64,000 bases of DNA from Chloropicon primus (Eukaryota; Chlorophyta; Chloropicophyceae; Chloropicales; Chloropicaceae). Below the pieces are notes generated by a model that worked only from the letters and a program-made list of their open reading frames with translations, did not search any database and was not told the DNA's origin. Shown here in pieces: positions 54,835 through 64,000 of the stretch. The first letter of the stretch is position 1. Every line of letters begins with the position of its first letter. The stretch spans positions 1,116,001-1,180,000 of the forward strand of contig CP060756.1 in assembly GCA_023205875.1 (NCBI GenBank), read 5' to 3'. Made by a program: the position numbers and the translations under genes.

Positions 54835-55129
54835 GACTAATCTCCCCTCTCCCTTGCTCTCTCCCTCTCTCTCCCTCTCTCCCCTCTGTCGCTCCCCTCT
54901 GTCGCTTCACCTCTGGGCGACACCTTCGACCGCCGTCAGATCAAGGCTAGGCAAATCGCGCGCGAACTCGCCTCATGGAGTAACGGCTGAGTTGTTGTGT
55001 TGTCGCTGTGTTGCGACGAGACCAGCGGCTTTGGGCTGGCACCAGAGGGGGGACGGTCTCGTCGTCCGGAAGAGTCGTCGTCTTGCTTCGTTTCGTTTCG
55101 CTTCGTTTGTTCTTGTTCCGTCGAAGAGG
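54835..55129. other. divergent promoter region of HP30 and ankyrin-MYND genes
   Basis: 295 bp. A CT-rich tract (CTCTCCCTCTCT) and a repeated CCCCTCTGTCGCT unit lie at 54855-54905. The plus-strand frame is open through the whole region, but its content is that of untranslated sequence. Confidence 0.5.
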
Positions 55130-56935
55130 ATGGGGTCGAAGTTGGAGCGGGAGCTGCGCGACCCCTTCAAGAAGGCTGGGTCGGACAGGATGGTGGTGTA
55201 CTCCCCCGCGGTGCTGAGGGCGGCTCTGTTCAACGCGGTGTGTACGTCTCGGGTGGAGGACGCAAAGCTGTGCGTGCAGAGGGGCGGGAACGTGGACTGG
55301 CGAGACGAGGGCGAGGGGTCGTGTGGCCTCACCACCCTTCAAGCTTCCGTCTGCGCGGAGGGGAAGACGGACGAGAAGATCGAGATGGTGAAGTACCTCC
55401 TATCCCTCAGAGTCAACATAGACGACATAGACTACGTCGAGTCGACTGCGCTGCACTTCTGCGCCGCGCTCGGGAACGGCGACCTTATCGACTTGCTCAT
55501 CAAGCGGGGGGCGAACCCGAACGTTTACGACGCGGAGGCTCTGACTCCCCTCCACTTGGCGGTGAACCAGGGGCACATGTCTTGCGTGAGAGCCCTGCTG
55601 AACAACTGGGCAAAGGTCAACCTCTCGGACACCGATGTCACGGGCCCGGGGGACGCTTACGAGGTGCATAAGATGGTGAGCGTCCCGGGGGCATCCCTCT
55701 ACATTGCGAAGAGGGGAACCCCGCTGCACGTGTGCGCGGCAACGGATAGGGCCCCCATCGCAGAGCACCTGATCGATGAGGCGGGGGCGGACGTGAACAG
55801 CCCAAAGGGGGCCCACGGGTGCACCCCCCTGCACATTGCTTGCAGGGCTGGCTTCGCCGGCATGTGCAAGCTTCTTTTGGACAAAGGATGCGACGTGAGG
55901 TCCAGGGACGACAGTGGGGAGGAGCCGTTGCACCGCTGCGTGGAGAATGGGGACATTGGGATTGCGAAGATGCTCCTGGAGAGCGGCGCGGACGCAAGTT
56001 GCGTCAACCACGCCGGCGTCACCCCGATGCACTTGGCCGCCGCGTTTGCGAGGAAGGACTTCTTCGAGCTCCTGCTGAGCCATGGGGCGGATCCGAATCA
56101 GGCCTGCACCAAAGTCTACGAGGACTGGGATGGGGGGAGGGCTCCCTTGCACTATGCCGCGCACGCCGGGGACCTGCCTGCCTTCGTCAGGCTGGTCGAT
56201 CTGGGAGCGGACCTCAGGAAGCTGTCAGGGGTTGGGTGGCCCCCGCTGTTCTATGCCGTCGAGGCAAACAACAAGGACGTCGTGGATTACATCGTTCGGA
56301 GGGACTTGGAAGAAGGAATGCACTTCGTGGCAGACAGGTCCAGGACGCCCCTGATGGTGGCAGCCATGCACAACGCGGTGGAATCGGCAGAAATACTCAT
56401 GAAAAGCTACCCCTTCACTGTGAACTGGCAGGATGAGACGGGGAGGACGGCGCTGCACTGGGCCGCGAAGAGAGCCCAGCAAGACGTGATGCAGAGGATC
56501 TTGGATTTCGGGGGGAACAAAAGCATCCGCGACAAGAACGGAGCGACGTGTGCTGACCTCTTCCCCAACCTTGTGAAGCCCCCGCCGAAGAGACAGTGGG
56601 AGGAGGAGAGAAAGGGCCCCCAAGGCGAGGCCGTGTGGAGCTACAAGAATGTCATGGAGAACACCTCTCTGAGATACCTCAAGAGGACAATGTCAGCTCG
56701 GAGAGTTCGAGAGATTGCCCACGAGAGGCAGTGCAACTGGTGCAAGAAATACTCCTTTGATGCCCTTAGGTGCGCGGCCTGCAAGAGCGTGTATTACTGC
56801 GACTCCAACTGCCAGCAGAAGGACTGGAAGGTCGGTGGCCACAGGTTCCAGTGCGTCACGAAAGGCATTCAAGACCTGGTCTCCCTGAAAGTCAAGGGCA
56901 AGAAGGGCTTGTGTATCCGAACGAGTAACCATTGA
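55130..56935 (+). CDS. ankyrin-repeat protein with C-terminal MYND zinc finger
   Basis: 601 residues from the ATG at 55130 (MGSKLERELRDPFKKAGSDR). About ten ankyrin repeats run from 30 to 480 (STALHFCAALGNGDLIDLLI, LTPLHLAVNQGHMSCVRALL, CTPLHIACRAGFAGMCKLLL, EPLHRCVENGDIGIAKMLLE, TPMHLAAAFARKDFFELLLS, RTALHWAAKRAQQDVMQRIL). A MYND finger follows near 550-590 with the complete Cys/His set (CNWCKKYSFDALRCAAC, YYCDSNCQQKDWKVGGHRFQC). Ankyrin-MYND proteins act as adaptors; animal ANKMY2 traffics ciliary adenylyl cyclases, but this protein has more repeats. Role here unknown. The frame also allows a start at 54833; that extension looks untranslated. Confidence 0.9.
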   Translation: MGSKLERELRDPFKKAGSDRMVVYSPAVLRAALFNAVCTSRVEDAKLCVQRGGNVDWRDEGEGSCGLTTLQASVCAEGKTDEKIEMVKYLLSLRVNIDDIDYVESTALHFCAALGNGDLIDLLIKRGANPNVYDAEALTPLHLAVNQGHMSCVRALLNNWAKVNLSDTDVTGPGDAYEVHKMVSVPGASLYIAKRGTPLHVCAATDRAPIAEHLIDEAGADVNSPKGAHGCTPLHIACRAGFAGMCKLLLDKGCDVRSRDDSGEEPLHRCVENGDIGIAKMLLESGADASCVNHAGVTPMHLAAAFARKDFFELLLSHGADPNQACTKVYEDWDGGRAPLHYAAHAGDLPAFVRLVDLGADLRKLSGVGWPPLFYAVEANNKDVVDYIVRRDLEEGMHFVADRSRTPLMVAAMHNAVESAEILMKSYPFTVNWQDETGRTALHWAAKRAQQDVMQRILDFGGNKSIRDKNGATCADLFPNLVKPPPKRQWEEERKGPQGEAVWSYKNVMENTSLRYLKRTMSARRVREIAHERQCNWCKKYSFDALRCAACKSVYYCDSNCQQKDWKVGGHRFQCVTKGIQDLVSLKVKGKKGLCIRTSNH

Positions 56936-57099
56936 TAAGATCATCTGTACTCCGCGCTTACTTATTGCACGACATGTTGTATTCCCGCCACTGCAGACAG
57001 AGAACGAGGGGCATGATTGTGTCTGTGTCTCTCTCTCTGTGTGTGTGTGTGGAGAGAGAGAGAATTCACCCTTCCGTCCTCCCCCGCCTCCCGAAGACT

Positions 57100-57435
57100 T
57101 CAGTCTTGCTTGGCAACCATCTTCTCGAGCTGCTGAAGCCTCTTCTCCACGCCCCCCGCCTGTGACAAAAGTGGAACCAACCAAATCAATCGGTCAGGCC
57201 GCGGCTCGTTCGATCGACTCGCCCTGCAAACTCAACGCTCTCTCTTCGCACCCTCTCTCGCACACACGTCTCGGGCCGCACAACTTCTCCGTTGTTGGTG
57301 ACCCCTTACCTGTTCTGCCAGCATCGAGTACGAGGACTTCACGTCACTCCGTAGCTGATACACCGCGATCCCGCTCGCCAGGGCGAACCCAGCCAGAAAG
57401 GAGCTCAGCCTAGCTCTGAATATCATCGACACCAT
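57100..57435 (-). CDS. small membrane protein with C-terminal coiled coil (61 aa)
   Basis: Two exons, 57310..57435 (42 codons) and 57100..57159 (19 codons plus stop), GAACAG|GTAAGG and GTCACAG|GCG, both phase 0. Sequence features: a short basic start, a hydrophobic helix with small residues (FLAGFALASGIAVYQL, preceded by MVSMIFRARLSS), DVKSSYSMLAEQAGGVE, and a coiled-coil end (EKRLQQLEKMVAKQD). Intron removal produces a continuous helical protein, which supports the model. Small plant proteins with a similar N-terminal helix exist (memory only). Probably organellar, unknown role. Confidence 0.7.
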
Positions 57436-57711
57436 CGTCACAAGTCCTGTCCGTTCTCTCCTCTCTCCCCTCTCACTCCAAGCAACAACGCTCCTGTCGC
57501 AGGCTCGCCCTGCCCTGAACGAGAGAGAGATAGAGATCGGGACGAGGACGACGAGGAGAGGAGAGGAGAGAGGACCAGCCGTGGGATGGGTGGGTAGGAA
57601 GGGGGACGATCGAAAGGAGACCTCCAGGTCCTGAACCTCGCTTGGCCAACTTTGCTCAGGAGCGGAGCGACGAGGAAAACGTTACACAGCAGGCAGGGAT
57701 CAGTTAGCGCC

Positions 57712-59835
57712 ATGGAGGAAGGAGATGATGAGGACATGTTCGCGGGGTTTGAGAGGGACTGCTTGCCCGGGCGGACGGTGGTGGAAGTGACAAATGTGCT
57801 GGAGAGGGTGTGCGAGGCCCTCGAGGACGGGGAGATGATACACACGGAGACGTTCAGCCTCATGGAGGCGGTGAGCGCTATCGAGTTGGGGGATCCAAAG
57901 GTGGACGTGGGAACGATCCCGGAGGCGAGGAACAGCGGGACGCCGGCCGAGCTCTTCAAGGCTGGCATGGCCCCTCTGCAACTCGACTTCCGCTCGCTCC
58001 TGTCGCTCCTGGACGGGATACTTGCGAGGGAGGTGTGCTGGTACAACGGAAGTTTCATTGCGGAAACGCTCTATACCTGCCTGTACCTTCATGACATGGA
58101 TAGGCTGAGCTCGAACTCGATCCTGAAAGCGTATTGCGAGCTCACGAGGCTGACGTGCCTGAAAATCGTGTCAGTGGTGCACAGGGCGGGGATAACCGAG
58201 GAGGAGGACTTTTGCTTGGCGTACCAGGGGCTGCCCTTGCACTCGGGCGGCGATGGAGATGACCCCCAAAAATGGATGAACTTTGCTCAGGTGGTCGTCA
58301 CAAAGCTGAACAAAATTGCATCGCGAGTCGAAGGGATCACGAGCCTAAATTGCGAGGAGTTTCCCATCACGGGTCAGCTTTCCAGGGAGGACATCGAGAG
58401 CATAGCGGCTAGAATTCAGTTGCGGCACAATTACCTCCTCGTCATTAACTGCTTGGACGCGGAGAACGTGGAGGCGGAGAGGCAGCTTCTGGAGAAGGCA
58501 ATTCGGGAAGCGAGGGCGAACTTGGATGTGCTGGAGAGGACTAGCCAGGAAGTCAATGGGTGTCCGAGTCCCCCAGGCTTTGTTCGGTACTTGAACAAGG
58601 AGCACATGCCAGCGATACCGCCGAGGACGATAGAGGACATCTCCACGACTCAAGTCCTCGCGTACTATAGAAACTTCTTGGACCATGCAGAGGTGGTTGC
58701 TCAGACCACGAGTTGCAAAAACATCCTCTCCCTAGAGACGCACTTGGAAGGGCTGTCAGATAGAAACCCCGAAACGGTGATCAGGTCCTTGCAAGCCCGG
58801 CGCTGCGGGAAGCTGGCTCTCAAAGAAGTCGTCGCTTCTTCGATCGGGCTCAGTGTAAAGTACTTAGAATCGGAACCAGATCTGGCCGTCTGCTTGATAA
58901 GGTGCATGGATGTTGCGGAGGCCTACATGAAAGCTGCGTGCCACAACAAGTGCCAGCAGAACAGGAAGTTCAGGAAGGTGCTGCGCACGTTGAACGACGC
59001 CGCCAACCAGCTCGTGGCGTTTGTCGTATCTCTGCAGAACCTGTCGCAGAAGGAGGCCTCGGAAGGCAGCAAGAACGCGGAGAGAGGTCAGAATGAACTG
59101 GCTATTTCGATTGTGATCAACTGGCTGGCTTCGTTGTCCCACAGCATAGCGCTCAGGCAGCTCTTGGTGGGGTTCGATCTTGACATTTACCAGAAGACAG
59201 AGTTCTTGATGATGTACTGGTATTGCGAGAGGCTGCTAGCGCAATACATTTCTACGGTGCAGAAGTGGAATTCCCAGCTGGAGAGCATGGGCGAGATGGT
59301 GAAGATGAGCAAGGCCAAGAAGAAACACAAGAAGATGGTCGTGGTGAACGAGGATCAGGTCATGTCCAGAATTTTCGTACTCGAAAGCACGCGCCTTGCC
59401 TTCAACGGCATTGTGAGAATGCTCGCTGCTCTGGAGAAGCACGGGTTCATATCCAAAGCCGAGTTGCCATTCAATACTGAGGAGCATCTTTACGTCCAGA
59501 GGTTTTCGCATTTGTACCTCGCGAAGAGGCCGGACGAGGAGTGCTTTCCTGAGCCGTTGTGTTACGATGCTTACAAGTACGCAACAAACGTACAGGACAT
59601 GTCGCTGGAGCAGCTGTGTGAATCTGCAAAGCTCGGGTTTGGGAATGCCCTAAGATTGCTGGCCCACCTGAGGTCCACCTATGACCAGAAGCTCCCCTTG
59701 AACGAGGGCGTGGACACCCTTCAAAGGGTCTGCAAATCCAATCAGATTGCGATTGCCCTTGCGAGCAAGAATATGAAACTCAAGTGCGACTTGAGCTTGG
59801 AAAAGAGGATAGTGGTCCTCAAACTGAGGACGTGA
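57712..59835 (+). CDS. NAA35: N-alpha-acetyltransferase C auxiliary subunit Naa35 (Mak10)
   Basis: Scaffold of the NatC complex, which with Naa30 and Naa38 acetylates nascent Met-hydrophobic N-termini at the ribosome; in plants its loss affects photosynthesis. 707 residues from the ATG at 57712. Diagnostic segments: GEMIHTETFSLMEAVSAIEL, GDPKVDVGTIPEARNSGTPA, PLQLDFRSLLSLLDGILARE, VCWYNGSFIAETLYTCLYLH (the Mak10 N-terminal domain), then a helical middle and the C-terminal IVINWLASLSHSIALRQLLVGFDLDIYQKTEF-type region and ALASKNMKLKCDLSLEKR. Length agrees with the family (about 700). Intronless. Convergent with the LRR gene, 66 bp. Confidence 0.95.
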   Translation: MEEGDDEDMFAGFERDCLPGRTVVEVTNVLERVCEALEDGEMIHTETFSLMEAVSAIELGDPKVDVGTIPEARNSGTPAELFKAGMAPLQLDFRSLLSLLDGILAREVCWYNGSFIAETLYTCLYLHDMDRLSSNSILKAYCELTRLTCLKIVSVVHRAGITEEEDFCLAYQGLPLHSGGDGDDPQKWMNFAQVVVTKLNKIASRVEGITSLNCEEFPITGQLSREDIESIAARIQLRHNYLLVINCLDAENVEAERQLLEKAIREARANLDVLERTSQEVNGCPSPPGFVRYLNKEHMPAIPPRTIEDISTTQVLAYYRNFLDHAEVVAQTTSCKNILSLETHLEGLSDRNPETVIRSLQARRCGKLALKEVVASSIGLSVKYLESEPDLAVCLIRCMDVAEAYMKAACHNKCQQNRKFRKVLRTLNDAANQLVAFVVSLQNLSQKEASEGSKNAERGQNELAISIVINWLASLSHSIALRQLLVGFDLDIYQKTEFLMMYWYCERLLAQYISTVQKWNSQLESMGEMVKMSKAKKKHKKMVVVNEDQVMSRIFVLESTRLAFNGIVRMLAALEKHGFISKAELPFNTEEHLYVQRFSHLYLAKRPDEECFPEPLCYDAYKYATNVQDMSLEQLCESAKLGFGNALRLLAHLRSTYDQKLPLNEGVDTLQRVCKSNQIAIALASKNMKLKCDLSLEKRIVVLKLRT

Positions 59836-59901
59836 TGAGCTGGGGGGATTTGTACAAACGACTAACTCTTCATTTTTATAACGATATTATTCTTTCGAAG
59901 C

Positions 59902-60984
59902 TCAAGCCAAATTCGAGTAACCCAGCTTCAACGTGCTCGAGTTGATCTCTACTGGCGCATTTTTGTACACCTTTCCAGAAGCCGTGTCGACAAACTCCGA
60001 GGATTCCTTGACCGAGCTGTATCTTTCCTCGTAGATATAGTTCTGGCCTAGCCTGATGACTCTGAGCGTCGGGGCATCGTTGTTGCTGAGAGCGTCCAAA
60101 ATCGCGATGAAGCCCGAGTCCGTGATTCCGTTGCCGTTGAGATCAAGTTCCTCGATATTCAAATGCCCTATGAATTCTGCGATGAGCAAAGCCCCCTCAT
60201 CTTGAATCCCGTTCCAGCCCAAGTTTAACGAATTCAGGGTCCCGTCCTGACTCAGGCTCTTCAAAAGATCTCCGCACCCCCTTCCCTTGAGCGTGTTCCA
60301 GCTGAGATCAAGACTCTGAAGATGCATGTTGTGAGAGCTCAGGAAATCGCAAAGCACAACCGAGCTCTTCCCCGTCAAGAAGTTGCGACTGAGGTTCAAG
60401 GACTTTATCGAGGTGTTGTGCTCAAGCGCGCTCAGGATGCACTTCGCACTCTTATCCGTCAACCTGTTGTTCGACAGGTTGAGCTCCTCGATGCGGCAAG
60501 TCTTCTCCAGCAAGAACCGACTCAGTGCCTTGCAACCTCGAGAGCCAATCTTGTTGCTACTCAGGTTGACGGATTTGATCGTTTTGTTTCCGCTCAAAAT
60601 ATGAAAGAAGTCGTCGAGTCCGCCGCTGTCCGTGATATTGTTGCTCTCCAAGCTGATGTCCTCGACGCTCTTGTTCACTTGCAGTGCGTGGGCCAAAGCC
60701 CGAAGGCCGTTCCTCGATATTCCATAGTGGTTCACGGGAACCGAAGAACCGTTCAGGTACTTGAGAATCTGCGAGACGGGCGTCGTGTGCAGCTTCTCGC
60801 ACCAGTACAGGTAGCGCAACTTCCCGTCCGTGTCGTCCACGAGGTTCCCGTCGTTGAACATCTGAACATCGTCATCCTCGTTCTCCTCGCGCACTTCGAC
60901 CACGTCGTTCTCGCTTATGCTCTCCACGCCCACCTCCTCCACCTGGACCTCCATGACACTGTCTTCCGCCGAGTCCCCCAGCAT
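59902..60984 (-). CDS. leucine-rich-repeat protein of the ribonuclease-inhibitor/LRRC74 type
   Basis: 360 residues from the ATG at 60984. An acidic head (GVESISENDVVEVREENEDD) precedes YLYWCEKLHTTPVSQILKYL, a segment typical of LRRC74-like proteins. Eight RI-type repeats of about 28 residues follow (VEDISLESNNITDSGGLDDF, IKSVNLSSNKIGSRGCKALS, IEELNLSNNRLTDKSAKCIL, IKSLNLSRNFLTGKSSVVLC, LQSLDLSWNTLKGRGCGDLL, LNSLNLGWNGIQDEGALLIA, IEELDLNGNGITDSGFIAIL). The C-terminal 55 residues (GQNYIYEERYSSVKESSEF...) are unique. Such proteins often sit in cilia or centrosomes; there is no direct evidence here. Confidence 0.85.
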   Translation of the reverse strand: MLGDSAEDSVMEVQVEEVGVESISENDVVEVREENEDDDVQMFNDGNLVDDTDGKLRYLYWCEKLHTTPVSQILKYLNGSSVPVNHYGISRNGLRALAHALQVNKSVEDISLESNNITDSGGLDDFFHILSGNKTIKSVNLSSNKIGSRGCKALSRFLLEKTCRIEELNLSNNRLTDKSAKCILSALEHNTSIKSLNLSRNFLTGKSSVVLCDFLSSHNMHLQSLDLSWNTLKGRGCGDLLKSLSQDGTLNSLNLGWNGIQDEGALLIAEFIGHLNIEELDLNGNGITDSGFIAILDALSNNDAPTLRVIRLGQNYIYEERYSSVKESSEFVDTASGKVYKNAPVEINSSTLKLGYSNLA

Positions 60985-61456
60985 CGTTCGTTCGCTTGCC
61001 TCCCTTCCTTTCTCCTCCCCTTCCTCCTCCTCCTCGCCCCGCCCCCTCGGTTCCGTTCTCGCCCTCCGTTTGGCCTTCCTTCCTCCTCGGTCGTCCAAGC
61101 AAGATTCCACCTTTCCTTCCCCTCTCTCCCCACAACGCGGTCTCCTCCCGGTCTCGTGTCCTCTCCTCCTTCGCCTCGCTCCCTGGTGTCCTCCTGTCCT
61201 GACCTTTGGTTTCGCTGGTCCCCTCGGTTCCCCTCCCTCTCTCAAGCCGTTATCGTACAGCAACAGCAAGATTCTCACACGGATACAACGGGAAAAAAAA
61301 ATAAACTGTGGCTGGGCGATGAGCAATGCAAATAGGGTTGGGTTGCGCAAGAAGAGTCAGGGCGTGAGAACCGCCGATGTCAAGAGAAACCGACCCGAAA
61401 AAGAATTTATTATATCGATGCTGCTGCTGCTCGAACACTTGGGGTCGCCACGCAAG
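60985..61456. other. spacer of 472 bp
   Basis: Between two minus-strand genes (LRR gene start; ADK stop). CT-rich near 61000-61060. A plus-strand frame starting at 61320 runs on into antisense ADK and is not considered a gene. Nothing else seen. Confidence 0.45.
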
Positions 61457-62962
<1,506 letters not shown>

Positions 62963-64000
62963 ATGGTACCGGGGACGTACCAGTACAAGGGAGACCTGGG
63001 GAGGGGTAAGGCACTGGGGGTGCTTGTGACTCTCCTCCTCGTTCTCTGTGCGGCAGCGTGCGGGAAGGCGTCCGGTGCGAAGAACGACTACCAGTACTTG
63101 GAGATCGGGTATGGATTCAAGCCCGTGCTGTATGATATAAGCCCGAACTCGAATTGCGATAAGGATATCAAGGACCGCTGCAAAGAGGCAGCGCAGGTGA
63201 GCACCGATCAGTTCAAGGCCATCAGCGACAAGCTTAACGCGAACTCGACGGGATTCTTGGCCGAGGTGAAGACGAGGGCGCCCATATACAACTGCTTGAG
63301 GGAGGGCGAGAAGTTCGCGGACAGCTTGGACGAGACGTACTCGCAGCCGTGCGAGGAGCTCTTGGATACCTTTGCTGCCAGGAACACGAACTTGGAGAGG
63401 TTGAAGCTCTTGGCGAGCTGCAAGAAGGACTTGGACCTCCTCGAGTGCGAAAAAAGGAACGTCCACCCCGTCTCTTGTCTCTCGAAGAGCAAGGAGCCCG
63501 TCTCCCAGCGATGCGCCGTGCGGTTGACCAGCATGAAGAGCAAGTTCGCGGGGAAGCTCGACCAGGATGTCCCTCTCATGAAGGCCTGCGAGAACGAGGT
63601 CAGGATCTTGTGCAGGACAAGGACGAACAAAATAAGCTGCCTCAAGTCCAAGGTCGGCGACCCCAAGGTTTCGACCAGGTGCAAGAAGGAGATTCACCGC
63701 AGGAAAGTCGAAGAGTCGGAGGACATCAGGTTCAACAAGTACCTGTTCTCCGTCTGCGCCCTGGACAAGGAGCAGCACTGCAAGGACGTCCCGTTCGGTC
63801 AAGGGCGCATCGTCACGTGCCTCGAGAAGTTCTACGGAACCCTCCAGGCGGAGTGCAAGTCGGCGATCAAGCAGCAGATCCTCGACAAGCAAAAGGACTC
63901 GACCCTCGATGTGAGGTTCCGGCTGCTTTGCAAGGAGGATGCCCAGAGCCTGTGCCCCGTTGAGTTCCAGGTCCTCGAGGATCCCTTTGAGATCAACATG
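62963..64000 (+). CDS. GLG1: GLG1-type cysteine-rich Golgi protein (N-terminal part, runs off right edge)
   Basis: ATG at 62963 opens a frame of 346 codons that reaches the window edge without a stop. A signal peptide or anchor lies at about 16-38 (ALGVLVTLLLVLCAAACGKA). Cysteine-rich repeats of about 55-60 residues follow in the pattern of Golgi apparatus protein 1 (MG-160, ESL-1): NSNCDKDIKDRCKEAAQ, APIYNCLREGEKFADSL, QPCEELLDTFAARN, LASCKKDLDLLECEKRNVHP, SCLSKSKEPVSQRCAVRL, KACENEVRILCRTRTNKISC, SVCALDKEQHCKDVPFGQGR, LLCKEDAQSLCPVEF. The Cys spacing (C-x6-C, then GxGRxxxCL) is diagnostic. Secretory-pathway protein binding growth factors and selectin in animals; role in algae unknown. Confidence 0.85.
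   Translation, partial: MVPGTYQYKGDLGRGKALGVLVTLLLVLCAAACGKASGAKNDYQYLEIGYGFKPVLYDISPNSNCDKDIKDRCKEAAQVSTDQFKAISDKLNANSTGFLAEVKTRAPIYNCLREGEKFADSLDETYSQPCEELLDTFAARNTNLERLKLLASCKKDLDLLECEKRNVHPVSCLSKSKEPVSQRCAVRLTSMKSKFAGKLDQDVPLMKACENEVRILCRTRTNKISCLKSKVGDPKVSTRCKKEIHRRKVEESEDIRFNKYLFSVCALDKEQHCKDVPFGQGRIVTCLEKFYGTLQAECKSAIKQQILDKQKDSTLDVRFRLLCKEDAQSLCPVEFQVLEDPFEINM

Noticed and set aside
54833-55129. N-terminal extension of the ankyrin-MYND protein by 99 residues
   Set aside because: Begins exactly on the opposite gene's start codon and translates CT-rich promoter sequence; the ATG at 55130 is better placed.

Overview
The window is nuclear DNA from a eukaryote with a very compact genome, most likely a green (chlorophyte) microalga. 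Two kinds of evidence point there. Several products are plastid-type: a SppA protease, an Alb3 insertase with a cleavable-looking leader, an indole-3-glycerol phosphate synthase with a transit-like leader, a plant-type N-carbamoylputrescine amidase and an HP30/Tric-type Tim17-SAM protein. In addition, TGTAA, the chlorophyte polyadenylation signal, sits just downstream of many stop codons on the coding strand. The DNA is GC-rich. I count 46 protein genes in 64 kb, two of them cut by the window edges, and about 17 carry short GT-AG introns (about 24 introns). Compact prasinophyte or Chloropicophyceae-type picoalgae would fit, but the sequence alone does not settle the genus. I found no tRNA, rRNA, snRNA, CRISPR, transposon or viral remnant.

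Layout. 1-9.8 kb: a partial secreted protein, tRNA-splicing endonuclease subunit TSEN34, an atypical thioredoxin, SppA, Mpp10, metaxin and three small uncharacterised genes. 9.8-20.3 kb: a thiolase-like/nitronate-monooxygenase fusion, a protein with two PH-like repeats, indole-3-glycerol phosphate synthase, a CBS protein, a UBA-GRF-calpain protease and an ABCG half transporter. 20.5-31.6 kb: a GYF_2-like protein, an unknown helical protein, glycine-cleavage T-protein, a DC-UbP domain protein, the Fe-S scaffold ISCU, a head-to-head pair of p24/TMED cargo receptors, a NEK-type kinase and a WDR76/CMR1-type WD protein. 31.9-44.9 kb: a CxxC-less thioredoxin, eS30, a membrane-anchored uronate-isomerase-like protein, DPM1, a divergent ribosomal pair eL33/eS26, Alb3, a WDTC1/DCAF protein and a plastid SnoaL-like protein. 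45-64 kb: RFT1, a membrane kelch protein, N-carbamoylputrescine amidase, peroxisomal DHRS4, a coiled-coil protein, a cupin, HP30/Tric, an ankyrin-MYND protein, a 61-residue protein, NAA35, an LRRC74-like protein, adenosine kinase and the start of a GLG1-type cysteine-rich Golgi protein.

The genes are mostly single-copy housekeeping genes in alternating orientation. Convergent neighbours are often 27-80 bp apart and divergent neighbours share 200-480 bp promoters. Functional links are loose: DPM1 and RFT1 (N-glycosylation), the two p24 proteins and GLG1 (early secretory pathway), Alb3, SppA and HP30 (plastid membranes), and eS30, eL33 and eS26 (ribosome). The most interesting points are the catalytically eroded uronate-isomerase-like membrane protein, the thiolase-NMO fusion that has lost the thiolase Cys and His, the GRF-calpain, eS26 without its zinc cysteines, a 10-bp motif shared by two ribosomal-protein promoters, a palindromic TGTAA signal between convergent genes, and an unexplained 960-bp gap with repeats at 51.6-52.5 kb.
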